36,662 nucleotides of DNA from Paludibacteraceae bacterium (GCA_017630395.1 JAGBVI010000074.1:1-36662); one strand, 5' to 3'. Positions 16,002 to 24,544 are shown, counted from the first letter of the stretch. Notes: generated by a model from the sequence alone, not told the origin. A program made the numbers and translations.

Positions 16002-17132
16002 ATGGAGAGTAAACCTTTTATATTTGGGATAGCTACATCGGGCGATAATTTCACCGATCGCAAGAAAGATACAGAACGACTATTGCTAAATTTTAAGCAC
16101 GGAGTGAATACAGTGTTGATTTCACCTCGTCGTTGGGGTAAAACTTCGCTTGTTCAGAAAGTGTGTCATTTGGCACAATCTGATGAACTAAAAGTAGTTT
16201 ATTTGGATATATTCTCGTGTCGCAGTGACAAAGATTTCTATGATGCATTTGCAGCAGCAGTTCTTAAACAAACATCATCTAAATTGGATGAGTGGTTGGA
16301 AAATGTAAAATTATTTCTTTCTCGTGTCAGTCCGAAAATTTCGATAGGAACAGACCCAATGACAGATTTTTCCATTTCACTGGAGATGAATCCTAAGCGA
16401 GAAGATATTGAAGAAATTTTGCAACTTCCGGAAAAAATAGCTCAGAAGAAAGGTTTCAATATTGTAATTTGCATCGATGAGTTTCAGCAAATTGCAGAGT
16501 TCAAAGATTCCAAAACATTTCAGAAGCGACTACGAACCGTGTGGCAGTTGCAAAAATCGGTATCCTATTGTTTGTTTGGCAGTAAAAAGCATTTGATGAA
16601 TGAGTTATTTGAGAAAAAGAGTTTACCGTTCTATAAATTTGGAGATGCTATCTATTTATCAAAAATCGGGACAGCAGATTGGGTGGAGTATATATGCAGC
16701 CGTTTTATGGTTACCGGCAAAGTGATTACGAAAGAGTTGGCAGAAAGAATCTGTCGAATGGTGGATAATCACTCGTCGTATGTGCAACAATTGGCATGGT
16801 TGGTATGGATACGAACAGACCAGCTCGCTACCATAAATGATTTAGAGGCTGCATACCAAGATATTATCGAACAAAATACGCCGTTGTTTGAAAAACAGAC
16901 GGAGAGTCTTACTACCTATCAAATGAATTTCTTGCGAGCAATTATCGATGGTGTGCATAGCGAATTTACCACGCAAGAAACCTTAAATAAATATCAACTT
17001 GGTTCATCGGCAAATGTCGCTATCGTGAAAAAAGCTTTAGTGAAAAAAGAGTTGATTGAAGTGGAAAAAAGGCAAATCGTTATTTCAGATCCCCTGTTGG
17101 CAGTGTGGCTGAAAAAAGAGCTGAGATTCTAG
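16002..17132 (+). CDS. AAA ATPase of the archaeal ATPase_2 (PF01637-like) family
   Basis: This 376-aa STAND-like ATPase has Walker A SPRRWGKTS (41-49) and Walker B IVICIDE (154-160), followed by FQQIAEF, typical of the ATPase_2 family. The C-terminal ~80 residues (YQMNFLRAIIDG ... TQETLNKYQLGSSANVAIVKKALVKKELI) form a winged-helix region like that of DUF234-type members. No cellular role is established for most of these proteins. Some are near toxin or mobile elements. It is a single gene under a promoter with a 15-bp repeat array. Its TAG stop coincides with the first bases of a 70-bp inverted-repeat element, so the natural C-terminus may have been altered by insertion. Confidence 0.85.
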   Translation: MESKPFIFGIATSGDNFTDRKKDTERLLLNFKHGVNTVLISPRRWGKTSLVQKVCHLAQSDELKVVYLDIFSCRSDKDFYDAFAAAVLKQTSSKLDEWLENVKLFLSRVSPKISIGTDPMTDFSISLEMNPKREDIEEILQLPEKIAQKKGFNIVICIDEFQQIAEFKDSKTFQKRLRTVWQLQKSVSYCLFGSKKHLMNELFEKKSLPFYKFGDAIYLSKIGTADWVEYICSRFMVTGKVITKELAERICRMVDNHSSYVQQLAWLVWIRTDQLATINDLEAAYQDIIEQNTPLFEKQTESLTTYQMNFLRAIIDGVHSEFTTQETLNKYQLGSSANVAIVKKALVKKELIEVEKRQIVISDPLLAVWLKKELRF

Positions 17133-17200
17133 GTGAGTTCTATTAATTCAGACAAAGAAGTTGTTTTAATCTTATTTTTGAACATATTAAGAACTCCCCT
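17131..17200. mobile_element. 70-bp inverted-repeat element overlapping the ATPase stop codon
   Basis: AGGTGAGTTCTATTAAT (17131-17147) is inverted, imperfectly, as ATATTAAGAACTCCCCT (17184-17200). The ends match the AGTTCTATAAATT family seen at 1693 and 36538. The element has no coding capacity and looks like a MITE or an internally deleted IS. Confidence 0.55.
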
Positions 17201-17232
17201 AAAAACGTGCTTGAGATTTGTATATAGTCCGT

Positions 17233-18216
17233 TTATAATAGTAATAACACGATGTACCCTATATACAAAATTAGAGCAGTGGCACCCCAGATTCTTCCAA
17301 CTTCCCCCTCTTGTGCACTCCATAGTGCAGACACCTTGCCGGTTTCTCTCATAAGTCTAAAATTTCGAGTTACATTGAGCAACCCTATTAGGAGTAGGAT
17401 AGAGTACCCTATCATCCAAAGTGTATCCGTTAGAAATACGTTGAAATCAAATTGAATAGGTTGAATGATGGAAGAAATACCTAGAACAGCTCCAATGTTG
17501 AATATGTTGGAACCAATTAAATTTCCGATAGTTATGCCAACCTCTTTTTTTAGAACGGAGATGATAGAGGCGGTAAATTCCGGTAAACTTGTACCTACTG
17601 CAACGATGGTAACGGAGATAACTCTCTCAGATACACCTAAACTTGAGGCGATTGTGGAGGCTCCATCTACCATCAAATCGGACCCGAATGCCAATCCTGC
17701 CAAAGAGGCTATTAGAAGCGGAATATTAAGCCATAAACTCCTCTCCGGTTTTTCTATCTCATTTTCTTCCGATTCTCCTTTGGACATTCGTAGTAGAACT
17801 ATTGTGTATATGACTAAAATTAGAAACACAATGATACCTTCCCACCTGCTGAATTCTCCATCCATTGCTAATAAGGCAAAGAGCAGAGCCAAAAGTATCA
17901 TTACCTTTATATCAAGTGTAATAATCTTTTTGGTGACAAAAAAGGGTAGTAAAAGGGCAGTTAACCCGGCAATAAATCCAATATTAGCTATATTAGATCC
18001 TAAAACATTTCCCAATGCAATTTCGGGGTGACCTCCCAATGCGGCACTTGTACTGACCAATAACTCCGGAGCCGATGTTCCGAAAGCAACAATTGTTAAA
18101 CCAATTACCAATGAAGATAATTTTAGTCGTCTTGCAATGTCTGATGCCGTATTGACCAAAAAATTTCCTGATAAAATCAATAGAGCCAAGCCCCCTATTA
18201 ACATTAAATATTCCAT
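17233..18216 (-). CDS. Calcium/sodium antiporter of the CaCA family (YrbG-like)
   Basis: This 327-aa integral membrane protein has about ten hydrophobic segments. The two alpha-repeats that form the ion path are clear: GTSAPE at 46-51 with GNVLGSN at 69-75, and GTSLPE at 208-213 with GNLIGSN at 231-237. The conserved Glu in each PE motif is the usual ion ligand. The length fits bacterial CaCA proteins. It is expected to exchange Na+ (or H+) for Ca2+ across the inner membrane. It is convergent with the ATPase gene and has its own promoter at 18248-18279 on the minus strand. There is no obvious link to its neighbours. Confidence 0.95.
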   Translation of the reverse strand: MEYLMLIGGLALLILSGNFLVNTASDIARRLKLSSLVIGLTIVAFGTSAPELLVSTSAALGGHPEIALGNVLGSNIANIGFIAGLTALLLPFFVTKKIITLDIKVMILLALLFALLAMDGEFSRWEGIIVFLILVIYTIVLLRMSKGESEENEIEKPERSLWLNIPLLIASLAGLAFGSDLMVDGASTIASSLGVSERVISVTIVAVGTSLPEFTASIISVLKKEVGITIGNLIGSNIFNIGAVLGISSIIQPIQFDFNVFLTDTLWMIGYSILLLIGLLNVTRNFRLMRETGKVSALWSAQEGEVGRIWGATALILYIGYIVLLLL

Positions 18217-18247
18217 ACTATTTTATTTTCTCTTGTACTTTATGCTG

Positions 18248-18279
18248 CAAATTTAGAAAAATAAGAACAAATCACCAAA
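18248..18279 (-). promoter_or_regulatory. Promoter of the Ca2+/Na+ antiporter gene
   Basis: On the minus strand, TTTG (18279-18276) and TAAATTTG (18255-18248) are separated by 20 nt. The leader is about 25 nt before the ATG at 18216. Confidence 0.65.
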
Positions 18280-18325
18280 GCGAAAAGTTTAAACTCAAGC
18301 AGATACTTCTTCAACCTCTTTTAAA

Positions 18326-18667
18326 CTAATCGAACTGTCTCGATTTTAGATAGAATCTCCATGAAAATAGTTTTCTCTCCTTTAGATAATTAAAATTTTT
18401 TTGATTGAAGTAAGCCTCTCTTTCAAAAGAAATGTTCAAATAGGCAAGAGTCGCATTCCGATAGATACATAATCGGACAAGCCACTCAACCAAATACCAG
18501 ATGTAAAAAAAGATAAAGAGCATTTCAATCATTTGTTTCGTATGAATCATTTCGTGTAAAGCATCGGTAGGAGTGAACGTTAATCCCCTTCGAACAAAGA
18601 TGATTCCAAACAAATTGATGGCTTTGAATCCTTTTGTAGGCAATATTTTGTTATGTATAATTTTCAT
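18326..18667 (-). CDS. Small membrane protein with HExxH motif, function unknown
   Basis: This 113-aa protein contains HEMIH at about residues 38-42 (DALHEMIHTKQ), the zinc-binding motif of many metallopeptidases. A hydrophobic segment of aromatic and aliphatic residues follows (MLFIFFYIWYLVEWLV). Downstream residues ISFEREAY could provide a third ligand (Glu), as in small M48-like or M56-like proteins. Similar short HExxH proteins occur in Bacteroidota, but no function is known to me. It is monocistronic on the minus strand and diverges from umuD. Whether it is an active peptidase cannot be judged. Confidence 0.7.
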   Translation of the reverse strand: MKIIHNKILPTKGFKAINLFGIIFVRRGLTFTPTDALHEMIHTKQMIEMLFIFFYIWYLVEWLVRLCIYRNATLAYLNISFEREAYFNQKNFNYLKERKLFSWRFYLKSRQFD

Positions 18668-18775
18668 GAGCTACTTTCCAATCTTGGATGAGTTGTAATT
18701 ATCAATGGCTGCAAAGTTAATAATACTTTTTTTATTTGAAGCAACCTAAATTTACCTCCATTCGTAAAAAGAGAG

Positions 18776-18807
18776 TTTGTTTCTTCTCCTTATTTGAATT
18801 ACCTTTG
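18776..18807 (+). promoter_or_regulatory. Promoter of umuDC
   Basis: TTTG (18776-18779), a 20-nt spacer and TACCTTTG (18800-18807) match the Bacteroidetes consensus. I see no obvious palindromic LexA-type box around it. Confidence 0.7.
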
Positions 18808-18851
18808 TGAAAGTTGTTTGATAACTATCTATACATAAGAGAATTTTAGGT

Positions 18852-19298
18852 ATGGCATCAGAAGTGATAATACGAGAGATTGATTTTTCTACAACAGCAG
18901 AGCAACCCTATGTAGATGAAGGGGTTCGTGCCGGATTTCCGTCGCCGGGACAAGATTATTTGGAGCAAACATTGGATTTAAATCGCCGTCTGATAACTCA
19001 CCCGGAATCAACATTCTTTGCGAATGTTGTAGGAGATTCTATGATTGATGTGGGCATAGAGGAGGGAGATTTATTGGTGATAGATAGAAGCATTGAGCCA
19101 AGAGACGGACATATTGTTGTAGCATTTTTAGATGGAGAGTTTACATTGAAGTTTATACGCCTAGACAAACAAAATCCCAACCACCTCTATTTGGTTCCTG
19201 CCAATAGTGATTATCCTGAGATTTTGGTTACCTCTGAGCAACAATTTGTTGTGTGGGGAGTGGTAACTTATTCCATCAAAAATAGACTGAAACGGTAG
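18852..19298 (+). CDS. umuD: UmuD-like S24 autoprotease
   Basis: This 148-aa protein is the regulatory partner of the UmuC polymerase. It has the self-cleavage site Ala27-Gly28 (VRAGFPSP), catalytic Ser63 in VVGDSMID and Lys100 in GEFTLKFI, which form the Ser-Lys dyad of the LexA/UmuD family. It lacks a DNA-binding domain, so it is UmuD rather than LexA. Cleavage, stimulated by RecA filaments in the known system, would give the active UmuD' form. It is followed after 3 nt by umuC, forming a two-gene operon under the promoter at 18776-18807. Confidence 0.95.
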   Translation: MASEVIIREIDFSTTAEQPYVDEGVRAGFPSPGQDYLEQTLDLNRRLITHPESTFFANVVGDSMIDVGIEEGDLLVIDRSIEPRDGHIVVAFLDGEFTLKFIRLDKQNPNHLYLVPANSDYPEILVTSEQQFVVWGVVTYSIKNRLKR

Positions 19299-19301
19299 TT
19301 T

Positions 19302-20588
19302 ATGTATTTTTTGATTGATTGCAATAATTTTTTTGTTTCGTGCGAGCGAGTATTTCGTCCCGATTTAAATGGGAAACCAGTTGTTGTTTTGAGTAATAAC
19401 GATGGTTGTGTTGTTGCTCGCAGCAATGAAGCAAAGGCGATTGGCATTCCGATGGGAATACCTCTTTTCAAAATTAAGGAAGAGATAGCTTTGCATGATA
19501 TTCAGTTTTTTTCTTCTAACTACCCGTTGTATGCCGATTTGTCTTCCCGTATTATGTCTATTTTGCGAGAAGAGGTAGGAGTAGTGAATATCTATTCCAT
19601 TGATGAAGCCTTTTTTCAGATGGAACTATCCTCTGATGAAGCTCTTCGTTTTTCAAACTACCTGAAAGAGAAAATTTTAAAATGGGTTGGAGTACCGGTC
19701 TCGGTGGGAGTTGCTACATCCATGACATTAGCCAAGGTTGCCTCCTATTTTGCCAAGAGAGTAGCCGGTTATAAGGGTGTTTGCATGATTGACAATGAAG
19801 AGAAGAGAGTGAAAGCCTTAAATTTGATTCCCATTTCGGAAATTTGGGGCGTGGGCAGAAGATTGTCTGAGAAGATGAAATTTTCGGGAATAAAAACAGC
19901 ATACGATTTTACGCAACGAACAGAAGAGTGGGCGAGGAAGGTTGGCTCTATCTCGTTGGTGAGGACGCAAAATGAGTTGAGAGGAATCCCATCTGTCCGA
20001 ATTGATAGCTATGCAGATGTACAGTCGCTTTGTACTTCTCGTTCATTTGCTACTGTTGTTTCAGACTATGCGATGTTGAAAACATTTGTATCCAATTTTG
20101 CATCAAAAGTGGCAAAAAGATTAAGAGACCAAAATTTAGTAGCCTCGGTGCTAACCGTTTTTGTGCAAACCAATTTTTATAATGATCTTTCTCCGAAATA
20201 CTCCAATAGTACTCATATAGCATTAGCTACCCCCACTAATAATTCTCCGGAGTTGATAAAAGTGGCCTTACAAGCCCTTGCCAAAATCTACATAAAAGGT
20301 TATGAGTATAAAAAAGCAGGGGTAATTGCCTCCTCAATTGTTTCTCAACAGAATAGACAATATGCTCTCTTTGAAGAGAATTCAGAGCAACGGCGAAAAA
20401 TGGAGAAACTATCCGTTATAATGGATCAACTCAATAAGCAAAATGGTACTGATATTATACAAACAGCAGTACAACTCTTCCCTGCAACCAATTCATCGAA
20501 AAGCGTAGCTTTTAAAGATCAATTAAAACATGATTTTAGAAGCAATGCCTATACAACCAATTGGAATGAACTAATCGAAATAAAATAG
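19302..20588 (+). CDS. umuC: UmuC-like Y-family DNA polymerase V subunit
   Basis: This 428-aa translesion polymerase contains the palm-domain acids Asp6 (FLIDCNNFF) and Asp101-Glu102 (YSIDEAFF), the conserved [15 protein letters not shown] segment, and a thumb region near 180-215 ([15 protein letters not shown]). The C-terminal little-finger and UmuC-specific region is complete. The length matches UmuC (about 420 aa) rather than DinB (about 350 aa). With UmuD it should copy damaged DNA with low fidelity during stress. It is convergent with the small lipoprotein gene, 8 bp apart. Confidence 0.96.
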   Translation: MYFLIDCNNFFVSCERVFRPDLNGKPVVVLSNNDGCVVARSNEAKAIGIPMGIPLFKIKEEIALHDIQFFSSNYPLYADLSSRIMSILREEVGVVNIYSIDEAFFQMELSSDEALRFSNYLKEKILKWVGVPVSVGVATSMTLAKVASYFAKRVAGYKGVCMIDNEEKRVKALNLIPISEIWGVGRRLSEKMKFSGIKTAYDFTQRTEEWARKVGSISLVRTQNELRGIPSVRIDSYADVQSLCTSRSFATVVSDYAMLKTFVSNFASKVAKRLRDQNLVASVLTVFVQTNFYNDLSPKYSNSTHIALATPTNNSPELIKVALQALAKIYIKGYEYKKAGVIASSIVSQQNRQYALFEENSEQRRKMEKLSVIMDQLNKQNGTDIIQTAVQLFPATNSSKSVAFKDQLKHDFRSNAYTTNWNELIEIK

Positions 20589-20596
20589 TGATAGAT

Positions 20597-20995
20597 CTAT
20601 TTTGCTTCGTTTTCGGCATATCCGATTATAGGTCCGGTGATGAGCGTGTCGCTCCAAATGTGTTCCCTTGCAATGTCAATCACTTTGCAGCAGTGGATAT
20701 TGTCAAAATTTCCTTTTTTCATGTCGTGTAGGAATGTTGCTGCTAAATGGTCTTGAGAGTGACTTTGTCCGCGACGAGATGGGTAGCCGATATAAACTGT
20801 ATCCTTGATGACGGCTGCATGTTCCATGTAATGCATGGCAGCCACATTTTTTATAAACATATCAGCCTCTTTTTCTACCGCAGTTTTGGAGTCTATAGCG
20901 AGGGTGTCTGAGTTTGTTTTATTGTCGTTTTTGGTAATAATAGTACATGAGGAAAGTATCGTTCCTAAACTTAGAATTAAAAATAGTTTTTTCAT
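20597..20995 (-). CDS. Small lipoprotein, function unknown
   Basis: This 132-aa protein has a lipoprotein signal peptide with lipobox LSSC (Cys17), preceded by MKKLFLILSLGTIL. The mature part is hydrophilic, with paired Cys (HCCK near 100) and several His residues. I do not recognise a family. A CAAATATA (TATATTTG on the minus strand) -7 box lies at 21014-21021, about 20 bp before the start, so it appears to be a single-gene unit. The stop faces the umuC stop 8 bp away, with no clear terminator between them. Confidence 0.7.
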   Translation of the reverse strand: MKKLFLILSLGTILSSCTIITKNDNKTNSDTLAIDSKTAVEKEADMFIKNVAAMHYMEHAAVIKDTVYIGYPSRRGQSHSQDHLAATFLHDMKKGNFDNIHCCKVIDIAREHIWSDTLITGPIIGYAENEAK

Positions 20996-21389
20996 GGTAT
21001 TTACAATTTTCTACAAATATATAAGAAATTATAATTTTACTACTTATTTTTTCTAAAAATATCAAATCTTTATCGCGAAGAAATTTTTTCAATAAAATTT
21101 AAACAGCTTCTTAGATTTATACCCATAACACTTTATTTTCAATGGGTTTGAAAATTAAATTGCTTGAATTTTTTTATAATTTGATTGGATTTTCCAACCC
21201 TAAATTTTCAAACAATCATAAATTTGCATCGGAAATTGTAAGTATGTGTTGATAGCAAGATGTGCTGTTTCATAAAAATAAAATCGATCTTGTTTTCAGG
21301 CAATGATAGATTGATGTAGCCATCTTCAATAGAGTAGAGCGGATTGAGAGAAAATAAAATGAACTAACAAATTAATACTAATACATCTT
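20996..21389. other. Intergenic region upstream of the xylanase
   Basis: The region holds the minus-strand promoter of the lipoprotein gene (-7 box 21014-21021), an isolated element end at 21091-21113, and a TAAATTTG box at 21219-21226 that may serve the xylanase gene with a leader of about 155 nt. No further gene was found. Confidence 0.6.
21091..21113 (+). repeat. Isolated inverted-repeat end of the TTTAAATTTTATT element
   Basis: AATAAAATTTAAACAGCTTC followed by TTA matches the right end of the complete element at 26520-26542 at all but about one position. No left half is nearby. Confidence 0.7.
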
Positions 21390-23348
21390 ATGAACAAGCA
21401 TTTTTTATTTGTGTTTGCTTTCTTGTCGATGTTGACTGTGGCAAATGCACAATTAAATCAAAATCCATGTAAGTTTTTAGGAAACATTACAACCTCCTAT
21501 AATTGGCAAGAACAGGCCGATGCAAAGGAGACGAATGAAAAGTACTATCAACTTTGGGATCAGATTACATCAGAGAACGGAAGTAAGTGGGGTTCTATTC
21601 ACACCGGCAGAGGCCAATTTAATTGGACCAATGCTGATAGAGCATACAATTATGCAAAAGAACATGGCTTCCCTTTTAAGTTTCACTGTTTGATTTGGGG
21701 AAGTCAGTACCCTAGTTGGATTAAAAATTTAAGTGTGTCAGAAACCTATGATGTTATCGTGGAGTGGATGGATGCAGTAAAGGCGCATTATCCGGATTTA
21801 GAGTTGATTGATGTGGTGAATGAAGCAATTTGTGTAAACGGACAATACCATTCGCCTTACAATGAAACAAAAATCATTGAAGCATTAGGTGGTACAGGAA
21901 GAACAGGTTATGACTGGATTATCAAGGCATTTCACATGGCACGCGAACGTTGGCCTAATGCAAAGTTGATCTATAACGACTACAATACATTCAGATGGCA
22001 AAAAAATGAGTTCATTGCTTTAGTAAAAGCATTGATTGATGGAGGAGCACCGATTGATGCTTATGGTGCACAATCGCACGATTTGACAGATATGGAATTT
22101 GATGAATTTAAACGTGCTATGGATGAGACTCAGCAAAAATTAGGTATTCCTATGTATATCACGGAGTATGATATCGGTACAGACAACGATGCTTTGCAAT
22201 TGCAACGTTATAAAGAGCAAATCCCATATATGTGGGAAGCTGATTATGTGGCTGGAGTTACGCTTTGGGGATGGATTTATGGTAAAACATGGACCACTAA
22301 TGGAAATTCTGGTATTGTAAATAAAAATGGTCAGGGTGAAGACCGTCCGGCTATGAAGTGGTTGCGCGAATATATGGCAACGGATGCAGCAAAGAATGCA
22401 AAAAGTCCGTTCTGCGGTGGAGGGTCTGCAACTATTCAATTATCTGCCAATACAATTCAATTAGGGGATTCAATCTCTATCACTGCAACTGCAAAGATGC
22501 AAGCAGAAATAGACCATATCGATTTCTTTGCTGGTGACGAATTGTTGGTGCATAAATATATTAGTCCGTATGTTTGGCACTATACTCCGCAAGAAACAGG
22601 TTCTCACATAATTACAATTGTAGCCTATGATAAACAAGGTAATGAGATAGAAGAGAGTGCCGAATTGTTTGTTTGTGCTGCCCGTGCCCCTTTTAATGGA
22701 AATCCGGCAGAAATTCCTGGCACAATAGAAGTGGAGGAGTTTGATAAAGGTTGCGATGGTATTGCATTCCATGATAGTGATAATAAAAATGAGGGGGATG
22801 CTAATATTCAAGAAGGTGGAGTAGATGTTGTTAGTGGTGGTGATAACTATGCTATTGGTTATACTGCAACTGATGAGTGGCTCGAATATACTGTTAATGT
22901 AACTCAATCCGGCGACTATGCGTTATCAGCATTTGCGGCTTCCGGTTTAGAAGGTTCCGGATTCCAATTGTATTGGGATGGAAAAGAGTTGGGTGATGAA
23001 ATTTCTGTTCCTCAAACCGGTGAAGAGAGTTGGGATGTTTATAAAGAAATTACGGCCGGCGAACTCTTTTTGCAAGAGGGTGTTCATACTCTTCGTTTGA
23101 CTATCACTAACCCTTATTGCAACATTGATAAGTTGGTTTTCGCTCCTGTTGGTACCGGTACTTCTTTGAATGATGCAATGTCCGACTTCACTGGCGTGTG
23201 CGATCTCTATACTCTATTGGGAGTTAAAGTTAAGAGTATTAACTTGGAGTATGAAGATCTCAATGATTGGAAGTCTGAGTTGAATGATGGTGTATATATG
23301 TTGAAAAATGAATCCGGTAAAATCAAAATGATTGTCATCGGAGAATAG
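21390..23348 (+). CDS. Secreted endo-1,4-beta-xylanase, GH10 with CBM6-like domain and C-terminal sorting-type tail
   Basis: This 652-aa enzyme has a signal peptide with cleavage after ANA (residue 20). The GH10 barrel spans about 25-335, with the acid/base Glu145 (DVVNEAI), the nucleophile Glu259 (ITEYDIG) and the FHCLIWGSQYPSW segment that holds substrate residues. An Ig-like domain (about 345-430) follows. A CBM6-like carbohydrate-binding domain (about 435-590, EVEEFDKGCDGIAFHD ... WLEYTVNV ... YCNIDKLVF) comes next. The last ~50 residues (LYTLLGVKVKS ... LNDGVYMLKNESGKIKMIVI) resemble a short T9SS sorting domain. It should cut xylan backbones outside the cell. It is a single gene, with a strong hairpin after it. 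A degraded relative lies 450 bp downstream. Confidence 0.92.
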   Translation: MNKHFLFVFAFLSMLTVANAQLNQNPCKFLGNITTSYNWQEQADAKETNEKYYQLWDQITSENGSKWGSIHTGRGQFNWTNADRAYNYAKEHGFPFKFHCLIWGSQYPSWIKNLSVSETYDVIVEWMDAVKAHYPDLELIDVVNEAICVNGQYHSPYNETKIIEALGGTGRTGYDWIIKAFHMARERWPNAKLIYNDYNTFRWQKNEFIALVKALIDGGAPIDAYGAQSHDLTDMEFDEFKRAMDETQQKLGIPMYITEYDIGTDNDALQLQRYKEQIPYMWEADYVAGVTLWGWIYGKTWTTNGNSGIVNKNGQGEDRPAMKWLREYMATDAAKNAKSPFCGGGSATIQLSANTIQLGDSISITATAKMQAEIDHIDFFAGDELLVHKYISPYVWHYTPQETGSHIITIVAYDKQGNEIEESAELFVCAARAPFNGNPAEIPGTIEVEEFDKGCDGIAFHDSDNKNEGDANIQEGGVDVVSGGDNYAIGYTATDEWLEYTVNVTQSGDYALSAFAASGLEGSGFQLYWDGKELGDEISVPQTGEESWDVYKEITAGELFLQEGVHTLRLTITNPYCNIDKLVFAPVGTGTSLNDAMSDFTGVCDLYTLLGVKVKSINLEYEDLNDWKSELNDGVYMLKNESGKIKMIVIGE

Positions 23349-23380
23349 TAGAAAGACCTAAAATTGTAAAATATGTTGAC

Positions 23381-23419
23381 GGAAGCTGTCTCGTAACAAT
23401 TGTTTATGAGACAGTTTCC
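23381..23419 (+). terminator. Hairpin, probable terminator of the xylanase gene
   Basis: GGAAGCTGTCTC (23381-23392) pairs with GAGACAGTTTCC (23408-23419) in a 12-bp stem with one G-T pair and a 15-nt loop. It lacks a clean T-run. Confidence 0.6.
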
Positions 23420-23420
23420 T

Positions 23421-23517
23421 ATTTATAGAACCCACCTAAAAGAATCTCAAAGATGCCGAAAATAAGAGAGTGAAACTCTAAAATAATTTTTAATAATAAA
23501 ATTTAAACAGCTTCTAA
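23421..23517 (+). mobile_element. Right half of the 199-bp element joined to an ATTTATAGAAC end
   Basis: From AAAGAATCTCAAAGATGCCG onward, this copies the right half of the element at 26344-26542, ending in AATAAAATTTAAACAGCTTC. On its left it joins ATTTATAGAACCCACCT, the complement of AGGTGGGTTCTATAAAT. This is the mirror image of the join at 36538, as though a second element had inserted in the middle of the first. Confidence 0.65.
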
Positions 23518-23802
23518 ACCTCTCTACAGACGAGAATGAATTTTTTCGATGGAAATGGAGTTTTTTTTATGAAAATAAGGTATTTGTTATTGTTTATTTT
23601 CGATTTTGCTAAATTTTTTCAATATTTTGACTAAATAATTCGATTATAACTTTTGCGCTTCGTCTAAATTTGCAATCAATGATGATTACGAATTGAAGTT
23701 TGTAATGTAACTGTGAAACAATACGATTTTAATAAATTTTACAATCTGATAATTAGTAAAGTCTGGAATTGATAGTTAATGACTAAAAATTTAATACATA
23801 TC

Positions 23803-24083
23803 ATGAAAAAACATTTTACATCCGTCATTGCAATGTTGTTTGTCTTTATGACAGCAAGTGCACAATTAGCAAAGGATAAATGCTTTGGGTGGAGATGGTT
23901 CAAGTGGGTATGACAGGATTGTGAAAGCGTTCCATGTCTCCGTTAGGATATTATCTTACTCAAATCAAGTGTGATGCAGGAGATTCATTAGACCAAATTT
24001 TATACAAAGTGGTGAAAGAACCGGGATTGTATGTTTTGGTGAATGTAGAAACGGGAGAATCAAGACCTTGTATTGCAAAATAG
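23803..24083 (+). pseudogene. Remnant of a second GH10 xylanase gene
   Basis: Three short fragments in different frames recall the upstream xylanase. The first is an intact signal peptide (MKKHFTSVIAMLFVFMTASA|QL, similar to the start at 21390). The second is a piece reading ALGGDGSSGYDRIVKAFHV, matching ALGGTGRTGYDWIIKAFHM (residues 165-183) of the intact enzyme. The third is a C-terminal piece (SPLGYYLTQIK ... PGLYVLVNVETGESRPCIAK) like its sorting-type tail. The catalytic barrel is missing. The first frame stops at TGA in the middle fragment. Large internal deletions best explain this. A good terminator follows at 24143-24182, which suggests it was once a normal transcription unit. Confidence 0.8.
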
Positions 24084-24142
24084 TAGTGTACGATAAATTT
24101 TTACCCTATTATATATGCTTGTAGTCTTCATGTGATAAATGG

Positions 24143-24182
24143 GTAGGAGGTGTGTTAAGTTAGCGCACCTCCTACTTTTTTT
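24143..24182 (+). terminator. Intrinsic terminator after the xylanase remnant
   Basis: GTAGGAGGTGTG (24143-24154) pairs with CGCACCTCCTAC (24164-24175) in a 12-bp stem with one mismatch or G-T pair, followed by seven Ts. Confidence 0.85.
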
Positions 24183-24313
24183 GAATTTTGATGTTAATGG
24201 TTTATTATTAGTGACTTATGATATAGTATGAATAACTTGAGTTTGGAGTTGTTCTTTTTTATTGTTAAAATTTTATAAAATCACAATTAGTTGTATTTGT
24301 TTTTTATAAAAGT

Positions 24314-24345
24314 ATTGCAAAAGACAAATATTGCATTTATCTTTG
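24314..24345 (+). promoter_or_regulatory. Orphan promoter, possibly for a small RNA
   Basis: TTG at 24315-24317, a 20-nt spacer and TATCTTTG at 24338-24345 fit the Bacteroidetes consensus. No open reading frame of reasonable length starts downstream before the terminator at 24403. Confidence 0.55.
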
Positions 24346-24351
24346 TCCACT

Positions 24352-24434
24352 AATACAAAACAATTAGATTTTTTCATAGTTAAGGTTTAGGTTAAATTGA
24401 TTAAGGGAGGTTGTGAAACCTCCCTTAGTTTTTT
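24352..24434 (+). ncRNA. Candidate small RNA of about 80 nt
   Basis: The predicted transcript would start about 7 nt after the orphan promoter and end at the intrinsic terminator AAGGGAGGTT-GTGA-AACCTCCCTT (24403-24426), followed by AGTTTTTT. The body is AT-rich and has no start codon with a useful frame. It could be a genuine small RNA, or the promoter and terminator of a gene whose coding part has been deleted, as in the xylanase remnant next door. Confidence 0.4.
24403..24434 (+). terminator. Intrinsic terminator of the candidate small RNA
   Basis: A perfect 10-bp stem (24403-24412 with 24417-24426) with a GTGA tetraloop is followed by AGTTTTTT. This is one of the best terminators in the window. 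Confidence 0.85.
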
Positions 24435-24479
24435 GTAGCGGGTGTAACAATATTCCATGGGGCATAACGATTTTTTTTC

Positions 24480-24502
24480 AATAAAATTTAAATAGCTTCT
24501 TA
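24480..24502 (+). repeat. Isolated inverted-repeat end of the TTTAAATTTTATT element, before panB
   Basis: AATAAAATTTAAATAGCTTC plus TTA is identical to the right end of the complete element at 26520-26542. It lies 43 bp upstream of the panB -7 box. Confidence 0.7.
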
Positions 24503-24544
24503 TAGAATTAATGAAAAAAATCCCAATTTTCCATAAAAAAGATA

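Larger units (their letters stand above)
23349..23802. other. Intergenic region between xylanase and its degraded relative
   Basis: The region contains the hairpin at 23381-23419, then an ATTTATAGAACCCACCT sequence (23421-23437) joined to the right half of the 199-bp element (23438-23517), then AT-rich DNA with a TAAATTTG box at 23665-23672. No intact gene. Confidence 0.65.

Noticed and set aside
15817-16032. A 71-codon plus-strand frame containing repeated ISNN-type units
   Set aside because: It is the translation of the 15-bp tandem repeat and the promoter, begins at TTG, and overlaps the ATPase start. The repeat is better explained as regulatory DNA.
17465-18031. A 188-codon plus-strand frame opposite the antiporter gene
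   Set aside because: It is antisense to the two alpha-repeat motifs of the CaCA protein and has no features of its own.
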